Part shown: one piece after another, positions 1 to 7,290 of the stretch | Layout of the letters: each line of letters begins with the position of its first letter | Position numbering within the stretch: the first letter of the stretch is position 1 | Assembly (NCBI RefSeq): GCF_001898325.1 | Contig: NZ_MKTR01000020.1 | Coordinates: 1-36,133 of the forward strand | Origin: Microbacterium sp. 67-17 | GTDB taxonomy: Bacteria; Actinomycetota; Actinomycetes; Actinomycetales; Microbacteriaceae | Direction of reading: 5' to 3' | DNA length: 36,133 nt | The notes under the pieces: model-generated | Seen by the model: the letters and a program-made list of their open reading frames with translations, nothing else | The model's database searches: none | Told to the model about the DNA's origin: nothing | Program-made: the position numbers and the translations under genes

Positions 1-80
1 ACTCGCACTCGCCTACCCCGACCGCATCACCCCCTACCTCTAACCACCAACACCAACCCGCTTACACAGAAGACTTGACA
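1..80 (+). mobile_element. Right end of a probable IS256-type insertion sequence (partial)
   Basis: An open frame enters from the left edge on the + strand and ends at TAA 41-43; its last residues read LALAYPDRITPYL. The bases after it (62-80, TTACACAGAAGACTTGACA) sit exactly where the neighbouring DUF222/HNH gene loses homology. A transposase C-terminus of the 'DR(I/L)' type followed closely by a TTACACA...TTGACA-like terminal sequence is what I associate with actinobacterial IS256 (mutator) elements. Only this end is visible, so the family is an inference from about 13 residues and 19 bases. An unrelated gene end beside a deletion is the alternative. Confidence 0.45.
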
Positions 81-1236
81 AGCCCGGTTTCCCGCATCCT
101 GGGCTCATGCACCGGTCAGCCCGCCACTTCACCAGTTTCGCCAGCTCCGGGGGTGGCCGATACCGTGTGCGCCCGACGCTGATGACGGCCCCGGTTTCGG
201 GGTGGGTGAGCACCCGCATCCACCCCGACGCGTTACCGGCGAGTTCCCGGGCCCGTTCGATGGGGATCGGACCGACGCCTTCGACTTCCGCAGGATCAGT
301 AACCCCCTCCGTACCGAGGAGGGCCAGGGCGGGGACGGTCACCACCACGGTCGCGCGGATGCCCCGCGCCTGCTCCGGGTGTTGGGGAACGGTTCCGTCG
401 ATGAGGAGGTCGCAGAACACGTCAGCGCGGATCTCATCCAACGACCGTTCCGACCCATCCCCCGACTGCCCGCCGCGGGTGGTGCCGCGGTCGTGGTCAC
501 GGATCACCACCGCTTTCTGGGTGACCCGCCCGTAGATCGCGTGGGCTTCCACCGACGGGACCAACGCGTGCACCCACGACATCGAATCCCCCGCAGGTTC
601 CACCATGATCCGACGGGTCCGCACCGCGGCTTCGTGGCGTTCCGTCAGGCTCGGGGCGGTTTCCCGGTCAATCAACCGCCGCAGCGCCCGCCGGAATGAC
701 CCCACCGGCAACGATTCCGCGAGCTCCAACGCCCGCCCCACCAGGCCCGCCGCGACATCGGGTTGGAGCACGTCGAGGTCATCGACGAGGATCTCCGCGT
801 GACGAACCGTCACCCCCGCACGCGAGAGCGACTCCAACACGGCCGGGTAGGAGTGGACGAGGGATTCGGCGCGGGCGAGCATCATCCCCGCAGCGTTCTC
901 CGTGACCCGCAACGCTGCAGCGAGCTCCAACCGCAGGGACCGCATCACCAGCTCCCGAGACCCGCCCCCATACCGGGTGACATCATCCAGCGCTTCCAGA
1001 CGCAGGTCATCGACCCGCGCAAACCGCTGCGCAGCGAACACCGCCTCAAGGTCAGCAGCCTCCAGCACCAGGGCAACAGCATCCGGACGCGGCGGAACCC
1101 ACCCGACCTCGGCATCCCACTCACGCACATCGCTCTCATGCAGGAACGCGTCAGCATCCTGAGCCTCGGGCCACTGCCCCGACTCGCCCATGCCAACCTC
1201 ATCCATACCCCCGACACTACGAGGGGGTTCCGACAT
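81..1236 (-). pseudogene. DUF222 (13E12 repeat) protein, HNH nuclease domain lost
   Basis: This is the N-terminal part of a DUF222/HNH-endonuclease-type protein, a multicopy family in Actinobacteria whose function is not firmly known. The DUF222 part is intact, including the run ending in TGAVISVGRTRYRPPPELAKLVKWRADRC-like sequence just before the nuclease. Members normally continue with a Cys-rich HNH domain (PGC...CDIDH...W...N...LC..HH). Here only RCMSPGCGKP remains before the frame runs into foreign sequence and stops at 40-42. The break lies at the proposed insertion sequence end, so the gene is probably inactivated. The start is uncertain: ATG at 1236 is preferred, GTG 1299 and ATG 1206 are possible, and none has a strong ribosome binding site. 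Confidence 0.75.
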
Positions 1237-1269
1237 TGATCCGGCCGGTGTCGCCGCGCGCAATGTCGG
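1230..1269. repeat. Inverted repeat at the 5' end of the DUF222 gene
   Basis: CCGACATTG at 1230-1238 is matched by CAATGTCGG at 1261-1269: nine-base perfect arms around a 22-base spacer. It covers the preferred DUF222 start codon (1234-1236), so it could be an operator or an mRNA hairpin at the ribosome binding region. No protein partner can be named. Confidence 0.5.
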
Positions 1270-1354
1270 AGGGGTGGTATGTCCTGTTCCACTGGCCACC
1301 GGCCGGTGGCGCGCGCCGGGGGTGCGCGCCTAATCCGACCCGAAGGGTGTTCTC

Positions 1355-2227
1355 ATGGATGAGAACAGCAACACCACATCATCGTCCACTCCGGCAGGCT
1401 GGTACCCGCATCCGGGCGCCGAGGCCGCGCCCGGCGCCGAAATGTACTGGGATGGTTCCACCTGGCGCACCGACCTGGTGCGCCAGCCCGGCGCAACAGA
1501 TGCCGCCGCCCCTGTGGATGCCGCCGTCCCCGCCCCCTCGAAGCGGCCGTGGTACACGCGCAAGGCGGTCATCATCCCGGCCGCAGTCGTCGTCGGTCTG
1601 ATCGTCATCGGTGGGATCGGCAGCGCGCTGGGAGGCGGGCGATCAACCTCGGATGCTGCACCCGCCGCATCGGTGCGCACGACCGAGCAGGCGGCCGCCA
1701 CCACCGAGGCCGAACAGGTGCTGATCATCGTGCCGAACGTCGTCGGCATGGATGGCGCGACAGCCCGCACTGTTCTCGAGACCCTCGGCATCCGTGTCGC
1801 GACCGACGGCGACGAATCGATGCCGGTGATCGCGCAGGATGTCGCCGAGGGCACCGAGATCGAGGAAGGTGCGACGGTCGTCCTGACCCTGGAGGAGAAG
1901 CCGCAGCTGACGCTCGGTCAGCAGAACGCGATCAGGTCTGCGCAGTCGTACCTGGACTTCACAGCTTTCTCACGCGCGGGCCTGTTCGAGCAGCTCACGA
2001 GCGAGTACGGCGAGGGATTCGAGGCCGCGGATGCCGAGTTTGCCATCGCCCATCTCGAGCAGAACGGTCTGGTGGACTGGAACGCCGAGGCCGCCGAGTC
2101 CGCGCAGTCATACCTGGACTTCACGTCGTTCTCGCGACAGGGCCTGTACGAGCAGCTCACGAGCGAATACGGCGAACAGTTCACGCCCGAGCAGGCCGAG
2201 TACGCCCTGACGGCCGTCGGCTACTGA
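1355..2227 (+). CDS. DUF2510-TM-PASTA-Ltp repeat surface protein
   Basis: A 290-residue membrane-anchored protein. Order of parts: a DUF2510 motif (about 13-40, AGWYPHPG...YWDGSTWRTD), a Pro/Ala linker, one membrane helix (about 70-92), a PASTA-like domain (about 124-185, VPNVVGMDGATARTVLETLGI), then two Ltp-type repeats (about 195-235 and 249-289, SAQSYLDF..FSR.GL.EQLTSEYGE). Ltp repeats are known from host surface lipoproteins and from a phage superinfection-exclusion lipoprotein; PASTA domains bind peptidoglycan-related ligands. The layout suggests an outward-facing wall-associated protein; the actual role is unknown. The start is supported by GAAGGG at 1342-1347, seven bases upstream. The next gene begins 16 bases after the stop, so they are probably cotranscribed. 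Confidence 0.85.
   Translation: MDENSNTTSSSTPAGWYPHPGAEAAPGAEMYWDGSTWRTDLVRQPGATDAAAPVDAAVPAPSKRPWYTRKAVIIPAAVVVGLIVIGGIGSALGGGRSTSDAAPAASVRTTEQAAATTEAEQVLIIVPNVVGMDGATARTVLETLGIRVATDGDESMPVIAQDVAEGTEIEEGATVVLTLEEKPQLTLGQQNAIRSAQSYLDFTAFSRAGLFEQLTSEYGEGFEAADAEFAIAHLEQNGLVDWNAEAAESAQSYLDFTSFSRQGLYEQLTSEYGEQFTPEQAEYALTAVGY
1940..2175 (+). repeat. Two direct repeats (74 bp) encoding Ltp units
   Basis: Copies at 1940-2013 and 2102-2175 lie 162 bp (54 codons) apart and are nearly identical, with stretches such as CGAGCAGCTCACGAGCGA in both. They encode the two Ltp repeats. The high nucleotide identity suggests a recent duplication or gene conversion. Confidence 0.85.
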
Positions 2228-2243
2228 GGGCTAGGGAGAACGC

Positions 2244-2763
2244 ATGTCGAACATCAACGAACAACCCTTGGCCCCGCCCGAGACACCGCCGCCAACCGCG
2301 GCAAGACCCGCACCTGCAGGCAGCAGGTGGGTGGTACCGATCGTGGTCGGTGTCGTCTCGCTGCTGGTCGGTGCCGCCGCCGGCTCCGCTGTGACGGCGG
2401 TTGTCATCGGTGCTGCGCAGCGCGCCGATGACGCTGCGATGGCCGAAGCCGCCGAGCAAGCGAAGAGCGAGTTCTTCTCGGATGCTGCCAACCAGTGCAA
2501 CCTGGACGGCGTTGTCGAGATCGCCGATGAGGGTAGGACGATGATCGTCGACGGCGAAGGCGAGGATTTCGGCAGCGGTGACGTCTCGTTCAGCGACCTG
2601 GACTGCATCATCGAAGCTGTCGGAGCGCCGGCATCGGTGAAGGAGCTCATGTATTCCGCGATCACTCGATGGACGTCAATCGGGAGAGTGGGACGACATC
2701 TCGGCCAGCTGGAGCTATCACCCTGACGACGGGCTCGACATCATCTTCGAGATCGTCGAGTGA
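2244..2763 (+). pseudogene. Small single-TM protein, frame broken near its 3' end
   Basis: The frame from ATG 2244 encodes a Pro-rich cytoplasmic N-terminus, one membrane helix (about 30-56, VVPIVVGVVSLLVGAAAGSAVTAVVIG) and an outer domain with two Cys (NQCNLDG, SDLDCII), and stops at 2726. From about 2655 the +1 frame gives a far more protein-like ending, RSLDGRQSGEWDDISASWSYHPDDGLDIIFEIVE, up to TGA 2761-2763 just before a terminator hairpin. The in-frame ending (RWTSIGRVGRHLGQLELSP) looks like noise. A one-base insertion or two-base deletion between about 2640 and 2668 would join them. I do not know the family's function; the pairing with the Ltp protein suggests a surface role. A sequencing error is an equal possibility. 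Confidence 0.7.
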
Positions 2764-2768
2764 TCTAC

Positions 2769-2801
2769 GGGTGTGGATGTTGCGCGCCGGCATCCACACC
2801 C
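2769..2801 (+). terminator. Strong hairpin terminator after the small surface-protein pair
   Basis: GGGTGTGGATG (2769-2779) pairs perfectly with CATCCACACCC (2791-2801), an 11-bp stem with an 11-base loop, followed by TTT. It starts five bases after the shifted-frame TGA at 2763, which also supports that stop as the true gene end. It lies between convergent genes and may act on both strands. Confidence 0.75.
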
Positions 2802-2836
2802 TTTCCGCTGGATGCCGCTGCGCGTTCGGGCCCCCC

Positions 2837-3220
2837 TCAAATGAGGTCGACCTCGAGGCCCTGGAATCTCGTGAACCCGTGGTCTGCGGTGATGAGCGTC
2901 TGACCCGCAGCGATCGCGTGCGCTGCGATGATGGCATCTTTGGATCGCACGGCTTGCTCGCTCGAGGCGCGCAGCTCAGCGAATGCGTCGGACTCCGCGG
3001 CCCCGAAAGGCCGCCAGAACCCGTGCAGATCATCCAGCGCCGCGATCAGCTGTGCTCGCGCCAGCGCGCGCTGGCGCATGTTCGGCGATAACTCGAATCG
3101 GCGTTGGCCGCGAAGAAGCTCGGCCCGCACGAGGTACGGTGCTGCGTACCGTTCGATGCTCTCGATGACGGGGGCGGGTATCGGACCGATCAGCACACTC
3201 GTGTCGAGGAGCCCCGTCAC
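2837..3220 (-). CDS. vapC: PIN-domain toxin, VapC family
   Basis: A 127-residue PIN-domain protein of normal VapC length. It keeps the four acidic metal-binding positions: D6 (LLDTSVLI), E34 (VRAELLRG), D95 (SKDAIIAAHA) and D113 (ITADHGF). VapC toxins are Mg2+-dependent RNases that cut tRNA or rRNA when freed from the antitoxin. The start is GTG 3220, which overlaps the antitoxin stop as GTGA (3217-3220), so the pair is translationally coupled. It lies downstream of the antitoxin and beside type I restriction-modification genes, a typical place for stabilising modules. All key residues are present, so it should be active. The actual target is unknown. Confidence 0.88.
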   Translation of the reverse strand: MTGLLDTSVLIGPIPAPVIESIERYAAPYLVRAELLRGQRRFELSPNMRQRALARAQLIAALDDLHGFWRPFGAAESDAFAELRASSEQAVRSKDAIIAAHAIAAGQTLITADHGFTRFQGLEVDLI

Positions 3221-3489
3221 TGCGCGTCCTCGAGGAGGTCGGCGTCACGCTCAGCCGCGAGCGCGCGACGCTCGTCATCGGCATCCGCCTGATCGATGAG
3301 GGCATTGAGCACGCGCAGCCGCGCCTTGACCTCGGCGAGGGTCGCGTCAGGATCGGCAGCGATAGGCACGACACGCAGCCGCGGCTTGTTATGCACCATC
3401 ACCACAGCACCCGTCGTCGCGTACGCGATCGGGTTCGCCTTGAACACGCTGATGGGAACCTGCGGCTCGTTCAGGTCTGAATCTGACAT
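3217..3489 (-). CDS. Type II antitoxin, Phd/YefM-like, partner of VapC
   Basis: A 90-residue protein when started at ATG 3489. The N-terminal half (VPISVFKANPIAYATTGAVVMVHNKPRLRVVPI) matches the Phd/YefM fold, which binds DNA; the acidic, helical C-terminal half (ALIDQADADDERRALAAERDADLLEDAQ) is the usual toxin-wrapping tail. It precedes and overlaps the toxin, as expected for a cotranscribed pair. A longer frame from 3546 exists, but the extra residues look unlike the family and ATG 3489 fits the domain start. An inverted repeat just upstream (3493-3517) could be the autoregulatory operator. The toxin assignment is firmer than the antitoxin subfamily. Confidence 0.8.
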   Translation of the reverse strand: MSDSDLNEPQVPISVFKANPIAYATTGAVVMVHNKPRLRVVPIAADPDATLAEVKARLRVLNALIDQADADDERRALAAERDADLLEDAQ

Positions 3490-3492
3490 TTC

Positions 3493-3517
3493 AGCTCTAT
3501 TTCTCTCGAACAGAGCT
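3493..3517. promoter_or_regulatory. Candidate antitoxin operator
   Basis: AGCTCT (3493-3498) and AGAGCT (3512-3517) form a perfect 6-bp inverted repeat with a 13-base spacer, four bases upstream of the antitoxin start. Antitoxins of this type usually repress their own operon through such repeats. The arms are short, so this is a candidate only. Confidence 0.4.
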
Positions 3518-3581
3518 ATTCTGCAAGACTGGGGTATCAGAATCAAGGGTCAGGCGACGACCCTCGTCGTCCGTGAGCAGG

Positions 3582-4751
3582 TCACAGCTCGCCGCGGAAC
3601 GCTCGGTGCTGGAGGGATGCGAACAGTTCGTCGAGTTGAGCAGAGCTACGCTCAGCAGCGCGGATCGAATTGCTCACGCCGTCGACTTCCCGCACGACCT
3701 CGTCCTGGATGGCGAGGGGCGCGAGGCGCATTCTCAGCGAGCGGACGCTCGTGGCGTTGAGGGTGTTCAGACCGGACGTCGTATTGGCGACGCGACGAAA
3801 GTACTCGCGGGAATCAGATGAGTTGAGGACCAGTTCCAGAAAACGACCGAGAACTCGCTCTGCGTTTGGCCGCAGGCGGAACAGGTGATTCTGATGCGTG
3901 AGATCCGCTGAGGGGAGCTCGGTGACCAACGCGGCTCTGCCGACTTCATCGGGGTTTCCGTGACCTTCAACCACTAACAAGTCACCGAGCCGAATGCGCG
4001 TGCGTTCGAGTTCGGCTTGCGTCACGCCGAGATCCTTGATCTCGGTCAGATCGATAGCGCCTCGGAACACGTTCGCAACTCGCAGGTATCCTGCCCTCCG
4101 CGGAAGCGTCGCCCGGCGAGCGCTCACCGTCAGTCCGCCCTGAAGCGAGGCAACTTCTCCCAGCGAAACCGCGTTCCACCCTCGTGAATCGCGTACGGCG
4201 AGGACCTCGCCAGGAACGGCACGTAGTAGCCGAAGCGACTCACGTCTCGTCGAGCGGAGGGCATCGGCGTCGTCGAGGATTGCGGCGATGCGGCGCTGCT
4301 CGGGGAGAGGAGGGAGGGGGATCTCGATTCTGAGCAAGGTATCGATGGGGAAATTGTCTGCTGTCGTAGCGCGCACTGATCTGAGTACGCGCGACTCTTG
4401 CGCCTTGACCAGGCGGACGAGGTATTCAGGAGTAACCAGGTCGCGCTTTGGAGAGAGAGCCTTCATGTCCTGATTCAGAGCTAGCGGACGCGCAGCAATC
4501 GCGACCGGGAGTGTGTGCTTTAGCACGCCCGACCGCACGACCACGAGTGTCGATCCAGCGTCGACAATCTTGGCGGGCGAGTTCGCGACACCGGTCGAGC
4601 TAAGTCGGATCGCAGATCTATCAACCGTGTGCTGCTTCATGTCTTTCGGCGTGACCCAAGGGATTTCACCACCGAAGAACGATGGCTCCGACATCCGCGG
4701 TGTGCCGCCGCCCGTGACCGTCACGAGGTCGCCGATGCGCACCCACCTCAC
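3582..4751 (-). CDS. hsdS: Type I restriction-modification specificity subunit HsdS
   Basis: A 389-residue S subunit that sets the DNA target of a type I methyltransferase. It has the usual two half-repeats: a first target recognition domain (about 1-140, starting WVRIGDLVTVTGGGTP), a central conserved helix region (about 144-175, IPLPPLPEQRRIAAILDDADALR), a second recognition domain (about 190-340) and a closing helix (QDEVVREVDGVSNSIRAAERSSAQLDELFASLQHRAFRGEL). The start is GTG 4751, overlapping the hsdM stop as GTGA (4748-4751). Base composition inside the recognition domains is visibly less GC-rich than in the flanking genes, as expected for exchanged specificity domains. No HsdR follows; the antitoxin gene lies next downstream. 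Full length and apparently intact. Confidence 0.93.
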   Translation of the reverse strand: MRWVRIGDLVTVTGGGTPRMSEPSFFGGEIPWVTPKDMKQHTVDRSAIRLSSTGVANSPAKIVDAGSTLVVVRSGVLKHTLPVAIAARPLALNQDMKALSPKRDLVTPEYLVRLVKAQESRVLRSVRATTADNFPIDTLLRIEIPLPPLPEQRRIAAILDDADALRSTRRESLRLLRAVPGEVLAVRDSRGWNAVSLGEVASLQGGLTVSARRATLPRRAGYLRVANVFRGAIDLTEIKDLGVTQAELERTRIRLGDLLVVEGHGNPDEVGRAALVTELPSADLTHQNHLFRLRPNAERVLGRFLELVLNSSDSREYFRRVANTTSGLNTLNATSVRSLRMRLAPLAIQDEVVREVDGVSNSIRAAERSSAQLDELFASLQHRAFRGEL

Positions 4752-6232
4752 GCGAGCATCTCCCGCAGGCGCTTGAGGCCGTCTTGAATCTCGACTTCGA
4801 GGGCATCCAGTTCATCGAGAATCTCCGTCGGGGAACGGTGCTCGACCTCCTCGATCTCGATCTCCTTATAGCGGTTGAGGCTCAGGTCGTAGCCGTTGTC
4901 GACGATCTCTTGCTTCGGTACGAAGAAGCTCTGGTCGGTGCGCACTCGCGCGGCCTCGGCATCCAGGTTCTGCCACCGGGCCAGCACGTCGGGAAGGTCG
5001 TTCGCGTCGATGGGGGTGCGCTTGTCGTCGAGGGTCATGCCGTCGGCGCGCACGTCGTAGAACCACACCCGGTCGGTGCCACCCGACGAGGTCTTCGTGA
5101 ACAGCAGGATGGCGGTCGAGACCCCGGTGTAGGGCTTGAACGTTCCCGAGGGCAGCTTGATGACGGCATCCAGTTTGTGGTCATCGATCAGCAGCTTGCG
5201 CACCGCCTTGTGCGCGTTGCTCGACCCGAACAGCACCCCCTCGGGCACGATGACCGCGGCGCGCCCACCGTTGCGCAGCATCCGGATCATGAGCACCAGA
5301 AAGAGCAGCTCGGTCTTGCGGGTCTTGACGAGCTTCTGCAGATCCTTCGAGACGGTCTCTTGATCGAGCGAACCGGCAAACGGCGGATTGGCGAGCACGA
5401 GCGTGTAGCGGTCATCGCCCGGATGCCCCTCCGACAGCGAGTCCGCGCGCTCGATCGTCGGATTCTCGACGCCGTGCAGCAGCATGTTCATGCTCGCGAT
5501 GCGGGCCATCGCAGCATCGGAGTCGTAGCCCGTGAACATCGGGCCGTTGAAGTGGGCGCGGCTGGCGGCATCCGCCCACAGCTCGGGGTGGTGATCGCGC
5601 AGGTACTCCTCGGCAGCCACGAGGAATCCCGCGGTTCCGACGGCAGGGTCGATGATGAGGTCGTCGGGGCGCGGACGCTGCAGGTCGACCATGAGCTTGA
5701 TGATGTGCCGGGCCGTGCGGAACTGCCCGTTCGTGCCGCTGGTGGCGAGCTTCGAGAGCATGTACTCGTAGATGTCGCCCTTGGTGTCGCGATCTTCCAT
5801 CGGAATCTCGTGCAGCAGATCGACGACCTTCGTCAGCAGCGCCGGGGTCGGGAGCGTGAACCGGGCATCGCGCATGTTCCGCGCGTAGCTCGACCCCTCG
5901 GCACCGAGCCGGCGCAGCCACGGGAACACGTGCTCGGAGACGACCTCGAACATCTCGGCGGGCGCGTAGTTCGTGAACACGCTCCACCGCAGATCGCGAT
6001 ACGGCCGACGGCTCGGCAGGTCGCTGTCGTAGCCGTCGGGAAAGACCGGGTTCTCGACCTCCTCGCCGAAGCGGGCGGCCTTCTTCTCGGCAAGGAGCTG
6101 CAGATCGTCGAGACGCCGGATGAACAGCAGATACGTGATCTGCTCGATCACCTCGACGGGGTTGGCGATGCCGCCCGACCAGAAGGCGTCCCAGACCTTG
6201 TCGACCTGGCGTCTCAGTTCACCCGTGACCAC
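4748..6232 (-). CDS. hsdM: Type I DNA adenine methyltransferase subunit HsdM
   Basis: A 494-residue N6-adenine methyltransferase subunit. It contains the HsdM N-terminal helical domain (about 1-130, ELRRQVDKVWDAFWSGG), the SAM-binding motif I (about 195-202, DPAVGTAG) and the catalytic NPPF motif (about 282-285). With HsdS it methylates the host recognition sequence. GTG 6232 is chosen as the start because GAGGGG lies seven bases upstream and the protein then begins right at the conserved domain; a longer frame to 6286 adds 18 unlikely residues. The C-terminus overlaps hsdS. No endonuclease subunit is found on either side, so this may be a solitary modification pair or the remnant of a full system. 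Confidence 0.94.
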   Translation of the reverse strand: MVTGELRRQVDKVWDAFWSGGIANPVEVIEQITYLLFIRRLDDLQLLAEKKAARFGEEVENPVFPDGYDSDLPSRRPYRDLRWSVFTNYAPAEMFEVVSEHVFPWLRRLGAEGSSYARNMRDARFTLPTPALLTKVVDLLHEIPMEDRDTKGDIYEYMLSKLATSGTNGQFRTARHIIKLMVDLQRPRPDDLIIDPAVGTAGFLVAAEEYLRDHHPELWADAASRAHFNGPMFTGYDSDAAMARIASMNMLLHGVENPTIERADSLSEGHPGDDRYTLVLANPPFAGSLDQETVSKDLQKLVKTRKTELLFLVLMIRMLRNGGRAAVIVPEGVLFGSSNAHKAVRKLLIDDHKLDAVIKLPSGTFKPYTGVSTAILLFTKTSSGGTDRVWFYDVRADGMTLDDKRTPIDANDLPDVLARWQNLDAEAARVRTDQSFFVPKQEIVDNGYDLSLNRYKEIEIEEVEHRSPTEILDELDALEVEIQDGLKRLREMLA

Positions 6233-6286
6233 GCTATGTCCCCTCGATCCGTGCAACCCCTCCACGCTAATGGAGCTCGCCGACAC

Positions 6287-7261
6287 CTACCGAAGCGCCT
6301 GCGACTGCATCCACTCCCCCAGCGCACGGTAGGCCTCATCCCGTGCGGATGCGCGGGAGAGGAACACGTCGTGGAGCGCGCCGTCGATTCTCGCGATCGT
6401 GACGAGACGGCCGAGGCGAGTCGCAGCCTTGGCGATGTCATCGACGACGAGCACAGAGTCGGTCTCGAGCATGTCGGGGCGCCACATCAGCGGTGAGCTC
6501 GACCGCTGCGAGAGCATGACGAGCGCGGGGCATCCCACTTCGATGCCGTCCGCAACGGCCTCGTGGCCGTCGAGCACCGCCTTGAGCCAGCCCGGGGTTG
6601 TCGGGAAGCCGCGCTCAGGTCGCCATCCGTCCGGCGCCTCCGGCAGGGTTCCGACCTCGCGCTGCGCGCGGGTATAGAAGCCGAGATCGACAACCGGATG
6701 CATGCCCAACGGATCCCACCGAGCACGGGCCGCCACCAACGGCGAGAGCGCCTCCCGACCCCGGGCCCCTGTCTGAAACTCCAGCCACGGACTGTTGAGC
6801 ACGAGGGCCGATGCAAGCCCCGGATGCCGTGCCGCCCACAGCGACAGCGTGAGCCCTCCCGTGGAGTGGCCGAGCAGCACGAGACGCCGCCGCGGCCTCT
6901 CGTCCCGTCCCATCGCGGACAGCGCCGCAGCAATGTCTGCGTCGTACGCGGACAGCGAGGAGACGTAACCCGGAGTCTGACCCGGGCGCAGGCTCCGTCC
7001 GTACTTGCGCAGATCGAGCGCATAGAACCGGGCGCCCCGGTCAGCCCACCACTGCGCGAGGCTGGTCTGGAAGAAGTAGTCCGACCACCCGTGCACGTAG
7101 AGAACATCGACGTCGCGAAGACGTCCCGTCCAGGAGGCAGGCCACGACGGCAGCAGTCGCACGAGCGTGGCGACGATCTCGCCCTCGGCGTCGCTGCCCA
7201 GACTCAGCGTGCGCTGCCGGAAGCGACCGCCGAGCAAGTCAGGAAGCCACACCTCTTCCAT
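6287..7261 (-). CDS. Alpha/beta hydrolase, lysophospholipase-like
   Basis: A 324-residue alpha/beta hydrolase without a signal peptide. The nucleophile elbow is GHSTGG with Ser133; the oxyanion region is HGW at about 57-59, and a late GALHDVFLS segment supplies the likely catalytic His. The serine-hydrolase family is clear; lysophospholipase or lipase-type activity on an ester is probable, but the substrate cannot be named. The start ATG 7261 follows TAGTCT by exactly six bases, suggesting a leaderless mRNA, and lies inside a 25-bp perfect palindrome (7259-7283). The stop is 54 bases upstream of the chosen hsdM start on the same strand, so read-through into the methylase operon is possible. 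Confidence 0.85.
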   Translation of the reverse strand: MEEVWLPDLLGGRFRQRTLSLGSDAEGEIVATLVRLLPSWPASWTGRLRDVDVLYVHGWSDYFFQTSLAQWWADRGARFYALDLRKYGRSLRPGQTPGYVSSLSAYDADIAAALSAMGRDERPRRRLVLLGHSTGGLTLSLWAARHPGLASALVLNSPWLEFQTGARGREALSPLVAARARWDPLGMHPVVDLGFYTRAQREVGTLPEAPDGWRPERGFPTTPGWLKAVLDGHEAVADGIEVGCPALVMLSQRSSSPLMWRPDMLETDSVLVVDDIAKAATRLGRLVTIARIDGALHDVFLSRASARDEAYRALGEWMQSQALR

Positions 7262-7283
7262 GTGCCGAGACTATCGGCACATG
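7259..7283. promoter_or_regulatory. 25-bp perfect palindrome over the hydrolase start and -10 box
   Basis: CATGTGCCGA (7259-7268) and TCGGCACATG (7274-7283) are perfect ten-base arms around GACTA. On the minus strand it covers the putative -10 box TAGTCT (7273-7268) and the ATG start (7261-7259), and begins eight bases after the stop of the upstream lipoprotein gene. It could be a repressor operator, a terminator for the lipoprotein gene (there is no T-run), or both. Confidence 0.6.
7268..7273 (-). promoter_or_regulatory. -10 box of the alpha/beta hydrolase gene
   Basis: TAGTCT on the minus strand ends six bases before ATG 7261 and forms the centre and left edge of the 25-bp palindrome at 7259-7283. 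A leaderless transcript is predicted. Confidence 0.5.
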
Positions 7284-7290
7284 CTCTCGC

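Noticed and set aside
2669..3091. Plus-strand frame over the VapC gene
   Set aside because: It is antisense to a PIN-domain gene with all active residues; it only shares bases with the frameshifted tail in a third frame.
3555..3569. CGACGA-CCC-TCGTCG hairpin after hsdS as a terminator
   Set aside because: The stem is short, there is no T-tract on either strand, and such GC-rich repeats are common by chance here.
4784..6496. A 570-codon open frame antisense to hsdM
   Set aside because: It mirrors the third-position GC of hsdM, has no recognisable domain, and hsdM is certain.
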